Shown piece after piece: positions 17,442-26,365 of a stretch of 43,884 nt of DNA. The DNA is from an uncultured Lachnospiraceae bacterium (GTDB taxonomy: Bacteria; Bacillota; Clostridia; Lachnospirales; Lachnospiraceae). The DNA lies in NCBI GenBank assembly GCA_910584945.1, contig CAJUDY010000005.1:1-43884 (forward strand), in the 5' to 3' direction. The notes beneath the pieces were generated by a model. It saw only the letters and a list, made by a program, of their open reading frames with translations, was not told the DNA's origin and searched no databases. Within the stretch, counting starts at the first letter, position 1, and each line of letters begins with the position of its first letter. A program made the position numbers and the translations under genes.

Positions 17442-18692
17442 TTATCGGTTAAAAAACTCCTGAAACTCCGTATAGCCTTCTTTGGACAGCTGTTCCTTCT
17501 GGAACTTTTTATTCTTATTCATCAGAGTCACCAGCACCTGGCTTCCCTTCTCCCGCTCTTCCTTTGCCGCTTTTAACACTTCACACAGCTTCTCCTGCGG
17601 CATCTTTTTCTCCACCAGGAACGCCTTTTTCACAGCTGCCCCGGGGATCGCAAAGCCTTGCTCCATCAGGATCGTGATGATCCGCTCAAACCCGATGGAG
17701 AATCCGCAGGCCGGCACGTCTTTCCCGGTAAATCTGCCGATCATCCTGTCATAGCGCCCGCCTCCGGCCACGGAGCTGCCAAACTGCTCCATCTCGATCT
17801 CAAAGATCGTCCCTGTATAGTAGGACATCCCCCGAACCAGCGTAGGATCGAACGCCAGTTTGAATTCACATGCTCTGGTCGCCTCCACACTTTCTTTGAT
17901 CGTCCGAAGATTCTCGATGACGCCGTCTTCCAGAACCCCCGAAAGGGTCTCCTCCAGATAGGAAAGAGCATCCTCCTTCTCTTCCATCTCCGTGAAAAGC
18001 GCCACGTACCGGTCCACCTGGTCTTCTGCAAAACCTGCCTCCAGCAGCTCCTTCTTCACACCGTCCCAGCCGATCTTATCCATCTTGTCCAGGATGATGA
18101 AGACCAGATCAAACTGCTCCTCCGTAAACCCGCTGTACACCGCCATGGCTTTCAGGATACGCCGCTCGTTGATCCGTACCTTAAAATCAGAAAAATTCAA
18201 CTTTCCAAGAAGGGTCGTGGTGGCAAGAATCAGTTCGATCTCCGCCAGGCAGCTGGCCTCGCCCAGGATGTCGATATCGCACTGGACGAACTGACGGAAC
18301 CTTCCTCTCTGGGGCTGGTCCGCCCGCCAGACGCTCCCGATCTGCAGCGCTTTGAAGGGGCTTGGCAGATCATTTCCGTTGTTGGAGTAAAATCTGGAAA
18401 GAGGCACGGTCAGATCATAGCGAAGCCCGCTGTCCGTCAGATCCGCTTCCGAACTGGCGTTCTCCACATTCAGTTTCTCTCCTCTTTTCATGATTTTAAA
18501 GATCAATTTCTCATTGTCCCCGCCCTGCTTACTGCACAGATTTTCAATATGTTCCACACAAGGCGTTTCAATAGGCGAAAACCCGAAGCTTTTATAGGTC
18601 TCCTTGATCAGTCCCGTCACATAGTCCCGCAGCTGCATCTCCGCTGGCAGGATGTCCTTCATCCCTTTTACTGGTTTCTTTTTCAATGCCAT
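17442..18692 (-). CDS. hisS: Histidyl-tRNA synthetase (short C-terminal domain)
   Basis: Charges tRNA-His. The 416 residues show class II motifs: motif 1 around GLIKETYKSFGFSPIETP, motif 2 at WRADQPQRGRFRQFVQCDID, the histidine motif LVRGMSYYTGTIFEIE, and motif 3 at ACGFSIGFERI. The catalytic domain is complete. The C-terminal anticodon-binding part is only about 65-70 residues and stops at EFQEFFNR, without the last strands usual in bacterial HisRS. That is either a lineage trait or a shortened end. ATG 18692 follows GAGAGGATC. The gene is first in an operon with aspS. Confidence 0.93.
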   Translation of the reverse strand: MALKKKPVKGMKDILPAEMQLRDYVTGLIKETYKSFGFSPIETPCVEHIENLCSKQGGDNEKLIFKIMKRGEKLNVENASSEADLTDSGLRYDLTVPLSRFYSNNGNDLPSPFKALQIGSVWRADQPQRGRFRQFVQCDIDILGEASCLAEIELILATTTLLGKLNFSDFKVRINERRILKAMAVYSGFTEEQFDLVFIILDKMDKIGWDGVKKELLEAGFAEDQVDRYVALFTEMEEKEDALSYLEETLSGVLEDGVIENLRTIKESVEATRACEFKLAFDPTLVRGMSYYTGTIFEIEMEQFGSSVAGGGRYDRMIGRFTGKDVPACGFSIGFERIITILMEQGFAIPGAAVKKAFLVEKKMPQEKLCEVLKAAKEEREKGSQVLVTLMNKNKKFQKEQLSKEGYTEFQEFFNR

Positions 18693-18798
18693 GTTCCATG
18701 ATCCTCTCTATCGTTCTTAAACCTGCCGGCCCTTCTGTCCGCAAAAGCCCCGGAATCAGCGTCCCGGGCCGGTGTTTTCACACTCCGACACACTGATC

Positions 18799-18827
18799 AT
18801 TATATTTTTCACACTGCGCTTTGTCAA
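18799..18827 (-). promoter_or_regulatory. hisS-aspS promoter, perfect consensus
   Basis: On the - strand TTGACA (18822-18827), a 17-bp spacer and TATAAT (18799-18804). The leader of about 100 nt contains inverted CCGGCCC/GGGCCGG arms. I see no T-box core sequence, so amino-acid control by a T-box is not supported. Confidence 0.85.
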
Positions 18828-18842
18828 CCATTTTTCCATAGG

Positions 18843-18880
18843 AAAAGCCGGAAGCCTTCCGCCGGCTTCCGGCCTTTTTT
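18843..18880. terminator. Terminator of the sugar catabolic operon
   Basis: Ten-pair stem GCCGGAAGCC/GGCTTCCGGC (18847-18856 and 18864-18873), with T-runs on both strands, immediately after the epimerase stop and before the hisS promoter. Confidence 0.9.
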
Positions 18881-19740
18881 CATCCGTACAATACGTCCTG
18901 TTCTTCTTCTGACAGACAAGTCCCCATCATCGTCCGCGCATGGTACAAATCCTTTTTCCACTCCGGATTCCCGGTATACCAGAATTCCGTGACATATCTG
19001 CGGACTCCCAGGGTCCATGCCGTGTGAATCAGTTCAGGGAAATTCACATGTCCGGTCCCGTAGGGAACCTCCCGGAACTTTCCGGGTACGGTCTCCTTAA
19101 GATGCATGGCCGTCAGATGACCGGCGCCGCTTCTTAAGTCTTCCAATACATCGGCTTTATAGCTCACCGCCGCGTTGGTGATATTCCCGGAATCCGGATA
19201 GACGCCCAGATAGGGGGAGTCGATCATCCGCACATAATGCATTGCCTTTTCCACCGTATTCATAAATTCTGTCTCCATGGTCTCAAAGCCCATCAGAATC
19301 CCCGCTTTCGCCGCCATTGACACCGCTTTTTTCAGATTCCGGACAAACCTGGCCTTGGTCTCGTAAGAGGACTCCTCATAGTAGACATCATAGCCGGCCA
19401 GCTGGATAATACGGATGCCCAGATCTTCCGCCAGACGGATCGCCTTTTCCATGATCTCTATTCCGCGTCTGCAGGTATCCGGGTCGTCGCTTCCCAGCGG
19501 ATACTTCCTGTGGCCGCTTAAACACATGGTCCGAAGCGGTATCCCTGTTCCGGACATGAGGCGCAGCAGTTCCTGCCGTTCTTCCACGGGCATGTCAAGC
19601 CTTGCCAGCTTTTCCTCGGTCTCGTCAATGCTGATCTCCACAAAATCATAGCCCGCCTCTTTTGCCGCCAGGAATTTCTCTTCCCAAGTCAGTTCCTTCG
19701 GCATTGCCTTTTCATACAGTCCTAACGTATAGCTTTTCAT
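18880..19740 (-). CDS. L-xylulose/L-ribulose-5-phosphate 3-epimerase (UlaE/SgbU-like)
   Basis: A TIM-barrel sugar-phosphate epimerase expected to convert L-xylulose 5-phosphate to L-ribulose 5-phosphate. The N-terminal LGLYEKAMPKELTWEEKFLAAKEAGYDFVEISIDE closely follows UlaE/SgbU, and the metal and acid/base residues fall in VEISIDE, GFETM, GVYPDSGN, MHLKET and the terminal YVTEFWYTG. About 286 residues from ATG 19740, which has GGAG nine bases upstream; ATG 19755 is an alternative with a weaker site. It is the last gene of the operon and follows the dehydrogenase by under 50 bp. A tagatose 3-epimerase-type role on free sugars is possible but less likely beside an L-xylulose kinase. Confidence 0.85.
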   Translation of the reverse strand: MKSYTLGLYEKAMPKELTWEEKFLAAKEAGYDFVEISIDETEEKLARLDMPVEERQELLRLMSGTGIPLRTMCLSGHRKYPLGSDDPDTCRRGIEIMEKAIRLAEDLGIRIIQLAGYDVYYEESSYETKARFVRNLKKAVSMAAKAGILMGFETMETEFMNTVEKAMHYVRMIDSPYLGVYPDSGNITNAAVSYKADVLEDLRSGAGHLTAMHLKETVPGKFREVPYGTGHVNFPELIHTAWTLGVRRYVTEFWYTGNPEWKKDLYHARTMMGTCLSEEEQDVLYG

Positions 19741-19788
19741 CTTTGTCTGCTCCATATTAAAGTTCCGCAGTTCCCCTTCCGCTGCCGT

Positions 19789-20760
19789 CTATTCTGTCAC
19801 CGCAATCTCGTATCCCCAGTCCTTACGTATTCCGTCCATAATCTCCAGGACCCGGATGGTCTCGGCGTGAGGCATCTCGGGACACTCCAGATCCCCGTTT
19901 TCGATGGCGCGCACACAGGCTTCCACCTCATACTCGTAGCCGGTGATCTGCTCCGGGATCGGATAAGACACCGCTTCCCGGTACTCCTCGTCGTATACCC
20001 GGATCTCCTCCGGGTTGTTGATGTTGATAATCTCCATATACCCTCTGGTTCCGAAGATGCAGCCTCTGCGGTTCAAAACCGCCGCCACATTGCAGTGCAT
20101 CACCGCCATCTTGTCCTGATCAAACACCATCACAATGTCTTCGCTTTTATCCACGCCGCCCTGGAACACCGCGGAGGAGGTGACGCTTTTGACGCGCTCC
20201 CCGAATACCATCCGGGCAAAATTAATGAGATACACTCCCACATCCAGCAATGCGCCCCCTGCCAGCTTCGGGTCCCAGATCCGCTTTACCGCACTCAGCT
20301 CATATCCCAGATTGGCGGTCAGAGAAGTCACTTCTCCAATCGCTCCGCTCTTGATGACGTCGTCAATGATCTTCCTGGAAGGCATGTACCTGGTCCAGAT
20401 CGCCTCCGTAAGCAGCAGTTTTTTGGATTCTGCCAGCTGGAACAGCTCTCTGGCCTGCTCTGCGTTCACCGTAAAAGCTTTTTCGCAGAGCACATGCTTT
20501 CCCGCCTCCAGACACATCTTCGCCATCTTATAATGATGCGAGTGCGGAACCGCTACATAGACCAGATCCACCGCCTCGTCCGCCAGCATTTCCTCATAGG
20601 AACCATAGGCCTTCGTAAATCCGTACTGTTTGGCAAACGCTTCTGCCCGTGCAAGCTCCCGGGCCGCAATGGCATATGCCTCCACCTGCTCCATCTTCGT
20701 TATCGTGGAAGCCATCTTGTTCGCGATGGCGCCCGCTCCCAGTATTGCCATTCTGATCAT
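19789..20760 (-). CDS. Gfo/Idh/MocA-family NAD(P)-dependent oxidoreductase
   Basis: A 323-residue dehydrogenase with an N-terminal Rossmann fold (MAILGAGAIANKMASTI near residue 4, then LVYVAVPHSHHYKMAKMCLEAGKHVLCEKAF around residues 70-105). The last of these contains the EK pair that defines the family active site. The C-terminal half is the usual beta-sheet substrate domain. Members oxidise or reduce sugars, inositols or polyols. AAAGGATGG precedes the ATG. Its place between an L-xylulose kinase and a phosphosugar epimerase suggests it feeds a sugar or polyol into the same route, but the exact substrate cannot be read from the sequence. Confidence 0.88.
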   Translation of the reverse strand: MIRMAILGAGAIANKMASTITKMEQVEAYAIAARELARAEAFAKQYGFTKAYGSYEEMLADEAVDLVYVAVPHSHHYKMAKMCLEAGKHVLCEKAFTVNAEQARELFQLAESKKLLLTEAIWTRYMPSRKIIDDVIKSGAIGEVTSLTANLGYELSAVKRIWDPKLAGGALLDVGVYLINFARMVFGERVKSVTSSAVFQGGVDKSEDIVMVFDQDKMAVMHCNVAAVLNRRGCIFGTRGYMEIININNPEEIRVYDEEYREAVSYPIPEQITGYEYEVEACVRAIENGDLECPEMPHAETIRVLEIMDGIRKDWGYEIAVTE

Positions 20761-20781
20761 CTTTTACGAATCCATCCTTTC

Positions 20782-22296
20782 TTAATTCTTAAACCGCTCC
20801 CACGCACCGGCAAGCCCGTCGATGACCGCCCGGTAGGTCGCGTATTTTTCTTCGTAAATTTCCTTATATTCCGGCCGGGGCAGTACGGTCTTCGTGATCG
20901 TCACCGTGCGCCGGATTCCCTCCTGGTAATCCTTATAGATTCCAGCCGCGATCCCTGCCGCGATTGCCGCGCCCTGAGCGCCCAGCTCCTTATCGGCAAT
21001 CACATCGACAGGAATCTGCAAAGCGTCCGCAAAGATCTGCACCCACACATCCGAGTTGGCCGCACCGCCGGAAAGCCGGATGCTTCTGGGAATCTCCCGG
21101 TTTCGGAGCAGCTTTTTCACGTGAGTCATATGAGAAAATACAATTCCCTCATACACAGCCCGCAGCATATGCTTCTTACTGTGATAAGCCGTCAGACCCA
21201 CAAACGTCCCCTTCGCCAGCGCGTCCTCATTGGAACCGTTCAAAAAAGGAAGGAAAATAACATTGTTGTCCTGAGGCTCCAGGGACGCCGCCCACTCATT
21301 GGTACGGTCGTAGACCGAACCGCCCTTCGCTTTTGCTTCTTCTTTTTCGTAGCTCATCAGATTGCGGACGAACCACTCCATATTTCCCGCGGAGGTCGGA
21401 CTGCTCTCCTCGATCAGGTAATAGCCCGGGATGCAGAACATGGAGTTCAGCGCCACGGTTCCGTTGGTTACCGGCGTCTTCCGGATAAATTCGTTGATGC
21501 TCCAGGTCCCGGCGATCATACACATCTGTTCCTCATCCGACAGTCCCGAGGCGATGCCGCAGGCGTTCACGTCGAACATCCCCGCCGCCACGGGAGTCCC
21601 CTCCGGAAGGAGCGTCTCTTTGCTGGCCTCTTTCGTCACATAGCCGCACAGATCCGCGGAATGCCGAAGGGGCGGAAGTTTTTCATAGCAGTCCTCCAGA
21701 CCGTAGAGTGCCATCAGCTCCCGGTCATGCTGTCCGGTCACCATATTTACCAGATTTCCGCCGGAGCAGTCCGTGTACTCGCTGTAGGCTTCTCCTGTAA
21801 GCATATAACGGATATAGTCCTTCACCGCGAAAATATATCTGGTGTTTTCAAGCACCTCCGGCTGATGCTCCTTAAACCAGGCCAACAGGCTTACGGGCTG
21901 TACCGCCAGAATCTCCTGGAAGGTTTTCTCATATACCTTCTTGTTGACACCGTCCTGATACCACCGCTCCACCTGGGCCCATGCCCGGGTATCGGTTGAC
22001 ATAATTCCATTATAAGAAGGCTTTCCGTCATAGTCCACCATGTAAAGGCCTTTGCCGGCGCCCGAAAAGGACACTCCCGCGATCTGTGCCGGATCAATCC
22101 CGCTCTTTTCTATGGCCTCCCGGACAGCCGCCGCATTCACCTTCCACAGTTCATTCAGATCTTTTTCTGTATAGCCCGGTTTGGGGGTCAGGGTGACCGT
22201 CGGCACACTGGCCACGGAGATCTGATTCCCATCCTCGTCAAAAACAGCCGCTTTGGAAAAAGTTCCGCCATTATCAATTCCCAATAAATAGTTCAT
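20782..22296 (-). CDS. FGGY carbohydrate kinase, L-xylulose kinase-like (LyxK)
   Basis: ATP-dependent phosphorylation of a ketopentose, most likely L-xylulose, on O5. The 504 residues show the FGGY fold: N-terminal phosphate-binding GIDNGGTFSKAAVFDEDG, GVSFSGAGKGLYM, and the second-half MCMIAGTWSINEF and RLSGGAANSDVWVQIFADAL. The order of conserved stretches (QPVSLLAWFKEHQPE, EESSPTSAGNMEWF, VYEGIVFSHMTHVKKL) is closer to E. coli LyxK than to xylulokinase or ribulokinase as I recall them. AGGAG precedes ATG 22296. It is co-transcribed with a cupin isomerase upstream and a MocA dehydrogenase and UlaE-like epimerase downstream, which fits formation of L-xylulose 5-phosphate. Confidence 0.85.
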   Translation of the reverse strand: MNYLLGIDNGGTFSKAAVFDEDGNQISVASVPTVTLTPKPGYTEKDLNELWKVNAAAVREAIEKSGIDPAQIAGVSFSGAGKGLYMVDYDGKPSYNGIMSTDTRAWAQVERWYQDGVNKKVYEKTFQEILAVQPVSLLAWFKEHQPEVLENTRYIFAVKDYIRYMLTGEAYSEYTDCSGGNLVNMVTGQHDRELMALYGLEDCYEKLPPLRHSADLCGYVTKEASKETLLPEGTPVAAGMFDVNACGIASGLSDEEQMCMIAGTWSINEFIRKTPVTNGTVALNSMFCIPGYYLIEESSPTSAGNMEWFVRNLMSYEKEEAKAKGGSVYDRTNEWAASLEPQDNNVIFLPFLNGSNEDALAKGTFVGLTAYHSKKHMLRAVYEGIVFSHMTHVKKLLRNREIPRSIRLSGGAANSDVWVQIFADALQIPVDVIADKELGAQGAAIAAGIAAGIYKDYQEGIRRTVTITKTVLPRPEYKEIYEEKYATYRAVIDGLAGAWERFKN

Positions 22297-22351
22297 CTTA
22301 TTCTCCTGTTATTGTAAACAAGAATCCTGCCCGGAGAATGTTCCTGATGAT

Positions 22352-22391
22352 AAAACAGGCCCGGGATACGAAAATCTCCGCCGTATCCCGA
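22352..22391 (-). other. Stem-loop between cupin isomerase and kinase genes
   Basis: On the - strand CGGGATACG/CGTATCCCG stem followed by GGCCTGTTTTATC, in a 140-bp gap inside the sugar operon. Only four T follow, so it may be a partial terminator or an mRNA-stability element tuning expression of the distal genes. Confidence 0.5.
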
Positions 22392-22436
22392 GCCCCATCT
22401 CCATCAGGATCTGCCTGACATTTCCCTGATTCTCTT

Positions 22437-23738
22437 TTATGCCTCAACTTTTGTCGGTACCCCTGGGCAATTCGGTCCGAAATGCTTCAATACGACCAGC
22501 GGTTCCACTTTGCTTGTGTTCGTGATCGTCACGCCCTCGGTGGCTGCTTTTTCAGACACAAAGAATTCGTCGGAGCTCTGCTGCCCGAAGTGAAGCAGGG
22601 TGGGTGCTTCGCAGTCATAAACGCCGAATTTGCCGTGGCCCTGTACAAAGATGCATCCATAAGCCGCCCCGTCCTTGATGGTCACTGTCTGGCCGGGATG
22701 AACCGTCAGTTCTTTTGCCGCAATATACGGATTCGCGTAGGTAATCCATTTCTGCACATACTGTTCCGTCTCGGTCTCCACGACCGGTCTGCGGAAATAG
22801 TGTTTTCTGTAATGAGGATCGATATTCTTCTCCCAGTCCAGAAGTTTGAAGACGTCCTCCACATCCTTCTTATCCTCCGGCAGCTCTTCATCCAGCATTT
22901 CCGGCGGATACACCTCTCCGGATACGATATTCTCATATACAGAGTTTACATCCGAATTCCACTGAGGCTCGTAAGTCAGCACTGAAGCCGGCGCGTGGAT
23001 CACACCGGCCGGCGTATACCAGCCGGTTCCAAGCTCGATCCGGTATGCTCTGGACAGATCGGTAATCCGTGTATCGTCATCCGAAAAATGACGGATTCTC
23101 TCTTTTACCTCTTCCGGGTCCATATCCGGGTCAAATCCAAAATATGTATAATTCGCTTCGCCGAAATAGTTGTTCAGCTGTTTAGGGAAGTAATAGCACT
23201 CCGGCTTGCCGAGCTTGCCCACGCGTGCCGCGTCCTCAAAGGTCAGATGCAGATGGTGGAACAGGGGATTTTCATTGTCAAAGAATTTAGAATACATGGG
23301 CCAGCCGTTATACTTTTCCATCAGTTCTTTTCCCACGATCTCTTCTCCCAGAACCTTTACCGCGTCCCGAAGGGAGAATTTTTCATCGCTGTCGTAGTCC
23401 ACGCATACATAGGCCATCCCTTCGTCGGCTTTGGCCAGTTCGCCGTTCTGAGCGGCAATCGTGGAGGCAAACCAGCGCTCGGTGATCGAACCTCTTGCCA
23501 TGCCGAACGCAAAATAATCATCCGGATGGAGCTTCAGCCTGCGGCCGGCCTTGCCAAATCTTCTGGGGACAAAAGCGGGAAACAGACGAAGGATTCCTTC
23601 CCCCTTCCGGAACGTATCCCGGATCACCTTTTCGTCATCTGTCGCGTTTTTTACAACCAGATTGCCGGTTTTCTTCGCCTCTGCCAGACGTGCGTCCAAC
23701 TCTTCTCCGGCTTTGATCGTCAATTCCTTCTCTGTCAT
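22437..23738 (-). CDS. PMI-like cupin sugar isomerase
   Basis: A 433-residue protein with a metal-binding cupin core. FHHLHLTFED and GKPE around residues 165-185 supply the His/Glu ligands in the manner of type I phosphomannose isomerase. GTGWYTPAGVIH near residue 245 fits the second cupin motif G-x5-P-x-G-x2-H exactly. A second cupin-like barrel forms the C-terminal 100 residues (GCIFVQGHGKFGVY). It is longer than D-lyxose isomerases (about 225) and the usual PMI (about 310-390). AAAGGAGAT precedes ATG 23738. Beside a LyxK-like kinase it is the best candidate for aldose-to-ketose conversion, for instance an L-aldopentose to L-xylulose, but this is inference. Confidence 0.75.
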   Translation of the reverse strand: MTEKELTIKAGEELDARLAEAKKTGNLVVKNATDDEKVIRDTFRKGEGILRLFPAFVPRRFGKAGRRLKLHPDDYFAFGMARGSITERWFASTIAAQNGELAKADEGMAYVCVDYDSDEKFSLRDAVKVLGEEIVGKELMEKYNGWPMYSKFFDNENPLFHHLHLTFEDAARVGKLGKPECYYFPKQLNNYFGEANYTYFGFDPDMDPEEVKERIRHFSDDDTRITDLSRAYRIELGTGWYTPAGVIHAPASVLTYEPQWNSDVNSVYENIVSGEVYPPEMLDEELPEDKKDVEDVFKLLDWEKNIDPHYRKHYFRRPVVETETEQYVQKWITYANPYIAAKELTVHPGQTVTIKDGAAYGCIFVQGHGKFGVYDCEAPTLLHFGQQSSDEFFVSEKAATEGVTITNTSKVEPLVVLKHFGPNCPGVPTKVEA

Positions 23739-23771
23739 TTCTCTCCATCTCCTTTACTCATTTTCTTATCT

Positions 23772-24200
23772 CTAACAGATTCCTTTCTGAAGCATAATGT
23801 TGGCGTACCTGGATTCGTCTCCTGTCTGGACGATCACATATGCCCTCTCCGCCTCGTCATAAAAGGACAGACGGTCCACAAAGGCAAAATCATGGAACGC
23901 GTCGTCTTTGTCGTATTTCTTCAGCAGATTCCGGTAGGTCTCCCAGATCTCGGGCACTGGCTCTGTGGGAAGATTCTTCATCAGCCGGACCGGATCGGGT
24001 ACGAAATTATCAAGCGGATACAGCTGTAATACCGCCTCCAGAAGCTCCGGAATCAGAATTCCGTCCATCCGCAGAATTCTCTTCGCGTGGGCCGTTCCCG
24101 GAAAGTTCGCATCCGCCAGGATCAGCACGTCCGAATGCCCCATCTCCATCATATATTCCACCAGTTTCGGCGGAAGAATCCGGGGGATTGTTCTCAACAT
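23772..24200 (-). CDS. RbsD/FucU-family sugar mutarotase
   Basis: A 142-residue member of the RbsD/FucU family, which speeds interconversion of pyranose anomers or of pyranose and furanose forms of free sugars as they enter the cell. Visible are ILPPKLVEYMMEMGHSDVLILADANFP at residues 8-34, with the conserved GHxD...D pattern, and the C-terminal RYANIMLQKG. The length and sequence are nearer to FucU (about 140) than to RbsD. GAAGAGGTG lies before ATG 24200. It stands between the binding-protein gene and the isomerase gene, as expected for an enzyme preparing the imported sugar. Confidence 0.9.
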   Translation of the reverse strand: MLRTIPRILPPKLVEYMMEMGHSDVLILADANFPGTAHAKRILRMDGILIPELLEAVLQLYPLDNFVPDPVRLMKNLPTEPVPEIWETYRNLLKKYDKDDAFHDFAFVDRLSFYDEAERAYVIVQTGDESRYANIMLQKGIC

Positions 24201-24249
24201 CCTGTAAACACCTCTTCTTTTTTCGTATTTTATGAAACTTTTGTCAGAA

Positions 24250-24299
24250 AGGGCGCTGCCTCAAAGCTTTCTGATCCGTTGCTTCCACAGCAGCGCCCT
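24250..24299 (-). other. Long stem-loop after the binding-protein gene
   Basis: Perfect ten-pair stem AGGGCGCTGC/GCAGCGCCCT with a 30-nt loop and no strong T-run. It lies between the substrate-binding protein gene and the catabolic genes, where such structures often protect the upstream transcript and lower distal expression. Confidence 0.55.
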
Positions 24300-24320
24300 G
24301 TTCGTTACTGCATCTATGGA

Positions 24321-25349
24321 TTACTGGGAGATCGCCTGTACGCCGCCCTCCAGATAAGCGTCTACATTCTCCGTGGTAATCGGACGGAACGGAATACGGG
24401 TGTCATTCGCCACTTCTTCTCCTTTTGCCGCCGCCAGCGCTACATCCACGCCGACAGAACCCTGACCGTAGGAATCCTGAAGTACGCTGATTCCATACTC
24501 GCCGGCCTTCACTGCCTGTACTGCGTCATCCAGGCCGTCAACGCCGCCCACAACGATATCGGTTCTTCCCGCTGCTTTGCAGGCAGAAAGTGCGCCAAGT
24601 CCCATATCATCATTCTCACAGATAATTGCTTTCAGATCCTCGCCGTAGGTCGTGATCCAGTCCTCTGCAAGAGCCATCGCCTCATCGCGCTTCCAGTTTG
24701 CGGTCTGGGTGGAAAGCACCTCGAAGTGATCCAGCATTCCCACTGCCTCGAATCCGGCCATACGTCCCACCTGTCCGGACTGTCCCATAGGACCTTCAAT
24801 GATGCAGACTTTCGAACCTTCCTCTACATTGTCGATAAACCACTGTCCCAGAATCTCACCGGATTCCTGATCGGTACATCCCACAAACGCCGTATAGTTG
24901 GTATCTCCGATATCACCGTTGTCAACGATGATCGGGATTCCCGCTTCATTCGCCATACCCACAACCGGAGCACTTCCCTCCACGCTCTGGGGAATAATGA
25001 TGATCGCATCCACATTCTGCGCAATCATCGTCTCGCAGTCGCTGATCTGCTTGTTCACATCGCCGCCTGCATCATACATCAGAAGCTTGATTCCCAGTTC
25101 GTCCGCCCGCGCCTGCGCCGCATCTGCAATCGCTGCGACAAAGGTGTCAGAATTGTCTTTGGAAGAGAATCCAATCGTAATGTCCGCATTGTCTTTTGCC
25201 TCTCCGGAAGAAGCCGCCTCATCTCCGCCCGCTTCTTCGGAAGCCGCGCTCCCATTGTCTGTACTCGCTGCCGGAGCCTCGCTCTTTCCTCCGCAGCCCG
25301 CCAGTACCATTGCCGTCGTCACTAAAAGTACACACATTTTTCTCTTCAT
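24321..25349 (-). CDS. Periplasmic-type sugar-binding lipoprotein of an ABC transporter (RbsB-like)
   Basis: A 342-residue substrate-binding protein of the ribose/LacI type. ATG 25349 follows AAAGGAGG and opens a lipoprotein signal whose lipobox is LAGC, with the Cys followed by GGK. A Ser/Ala/Glu/Gly-rich linker spans residues 22-50. The type I binding fold follows (ITIGFSSKDNSDTFVAAIADAAQARADELG, then IIIIPQSVEG and VGGVDGLDDAVQAVKAGEY). It delivers sugar to the permease encoded upstream. The sugar specificity cannot be read, but the enzymes downstream suggest a pentose or deoxy-hexose. Confidence 0.93.
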   Translation of the reverse strand: MKRKMCVLLVTTAMVLAGCGGKSEAPAASTDNGSAASEEAGGDEAASSGEAKDNADITIGFSSKDNSDTFVAAIADAAQARADELGIKLLMYDAGGDVNKQISDCETMIAQNVDAIIIIPQSVEGSAPVVGMANEAGIPIIVDNGDIGDTNYTAFVGCTDQESGEILGQWFIDNVEEGSKVCIIEGPMGQSGQVGRMAGFEAVGMLDHFEVLSTQTANWKRDEAMALAEDWITTYGEDLKAIICENDDMGLGALSACKAAGRTDIVVGGVDGLDDAVQAVKAGEYGISVLQDSYGQGSVGVDVALAAAKGEEVANDTRIPFRPITTENVDAYLEGGVQAISQ

Positions 25350-25416
25350 ATCTTTTCCTCCTTTAAAAATATATGTGTTATGTAAAACCGCTTCCGCAGT
25401 TTTCATACTGAATTTA

Positions 25417-26364
25417 TCAGTTCTTCTTTCCTTTGGTTCTCATATCCAGGAAGACTGCAAGAATGATCAGCAAGCCTTTCACAATCTGCTGATAGAACGA
25501 ATTGATGTTCATCAGGTTCATGGAGTTATTCAAAAGTCCCAGAAGAATAAAGCCAAAGATCGTACCTGTCAAAGATCCGATACCGCCGTTCATACTGGTT
25601 CCACCGATGGCCGTTGCCGCGATGGCGTCCATCTCGTAGGACTCTCCTGCAATAGGCTGTCCGGAGCTGATGCGGGCTGCCAGAATCAGGCCGACCATCC
25701 AGGCACAGATGGAAGAGATCACATAAACCGCCATCTGAATCCGTCTGGTCCGTACACCGGAAAGCCGCGCCGCGTTCTTGTTGCCGCCGATGGCGAACAC
25801 ATAACGGCCGAAGGTCGTCATATTCAGAATCACCAGACCTGCCGCACAGAACAGAATCAGGAGAATAATCGGAACCGGGATTCCAAATACCGCCCCCTGA
25901 CCGATCTGAATAAAGCTCTCGTCTGTGATGGTATAAGGTTTTCCGTCGGAATACGCCAGCGCCATACCACGGCCGATGGTCATCGTGGACAAGGTGGCGA
26001 TAAAGGGCTGAAATTCGATGTAGGAGATCAGCCAGCCATTGATCAGACCGCAGATCACCGCCAGAACCAGAGCCGCGATACAGGACACAAACCAGTTTGT
26101 GCCGTTTGCCATCATCGAACCGCTGATCACGCCGGCGATGGCAACCACCGAACCTACGGAAAGGTCAATGCCGCCGGTAAGAATGACGAAGGTCATGCCC
26201 ACGGAAAGGATTCCGTTCAGGGAGATCTGTCTTAAGATATTTGTGATGTTCTGGCTGGTCAAAAATACCGGCGACAGAAAGCTCATCACAAGGATAATGA
26301 AAAGGGCTACAAATATCAGGCCAAACTGCCTTAAGTTTTTCGCTAAATCTTTTTTCTGCATCAT
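25417..26364 (-). CDS. ABC sugar transporter permease (RbsC-like)
   Basis: A 315-residue inner-membrane permease of the RbsC/BPD_transp_2 family with eight to ten helices. Diagnostic segments are VGMTFVILTGGIDLSVGSVVAIAGVISG near residue 58 and the C-terminal SLTGTIFGFILLGLLNNSMNLMNI. I set the start at 26364 because GGAGG lies eight bases upstream; the ATG at 26379 has none. It begins one base after the ATPase stop, so translation is probably coupled. Confidence 0.93.
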   Translation of the reverse strand: MMQKKDLAKNLRQFGLIFVALFIILVMSFLSPVFLTSQNITNILRQISLNGILSVGMTFVILTGGIDLSVGSVVAIAGVISGSMMANGTNWFVSCIAALVLAVICGLINGWLISYIEFQPFIATLSTMTIGRGMALAYSDGKPYTITDESFIQIGQGAVFGIPVPIILLILFCAAGLVILNMTTFGRYVFAIGGNKNAARLSGVRTRRIQMAVYVISSICAWMVGLILAARISSGQPIAGESYEMDAIAATAIGGTSMNGGIGSLTGTIFGFILLGLLNNSMNLMNINSFYQQIVKGLLIILAVFLDMRTKGKKN

Positions 26365-26365
26365 C

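Noticed and set aside
18693..18798. T-box leader upstream of hisS-aspS
   Set aside because: The leader has a GC-rich stem but no T-box consensus and no terminator/antiterminator pair.
19867..21999. Long + strand open frame (710 codons) opposite the dehydrogenase and kinase genes
   Set aside because: It spans two clear genes of the opposite strand, is rich in His and Arg in the manner of an antisense frame, and has no domain.
24087..26235. Two + strand frames (412 and 445 codons) opposite the binding-protein and permease genes
   Set aside because: The - strand genes have complete family motifs and ribosome binding sites; these frames have neither.
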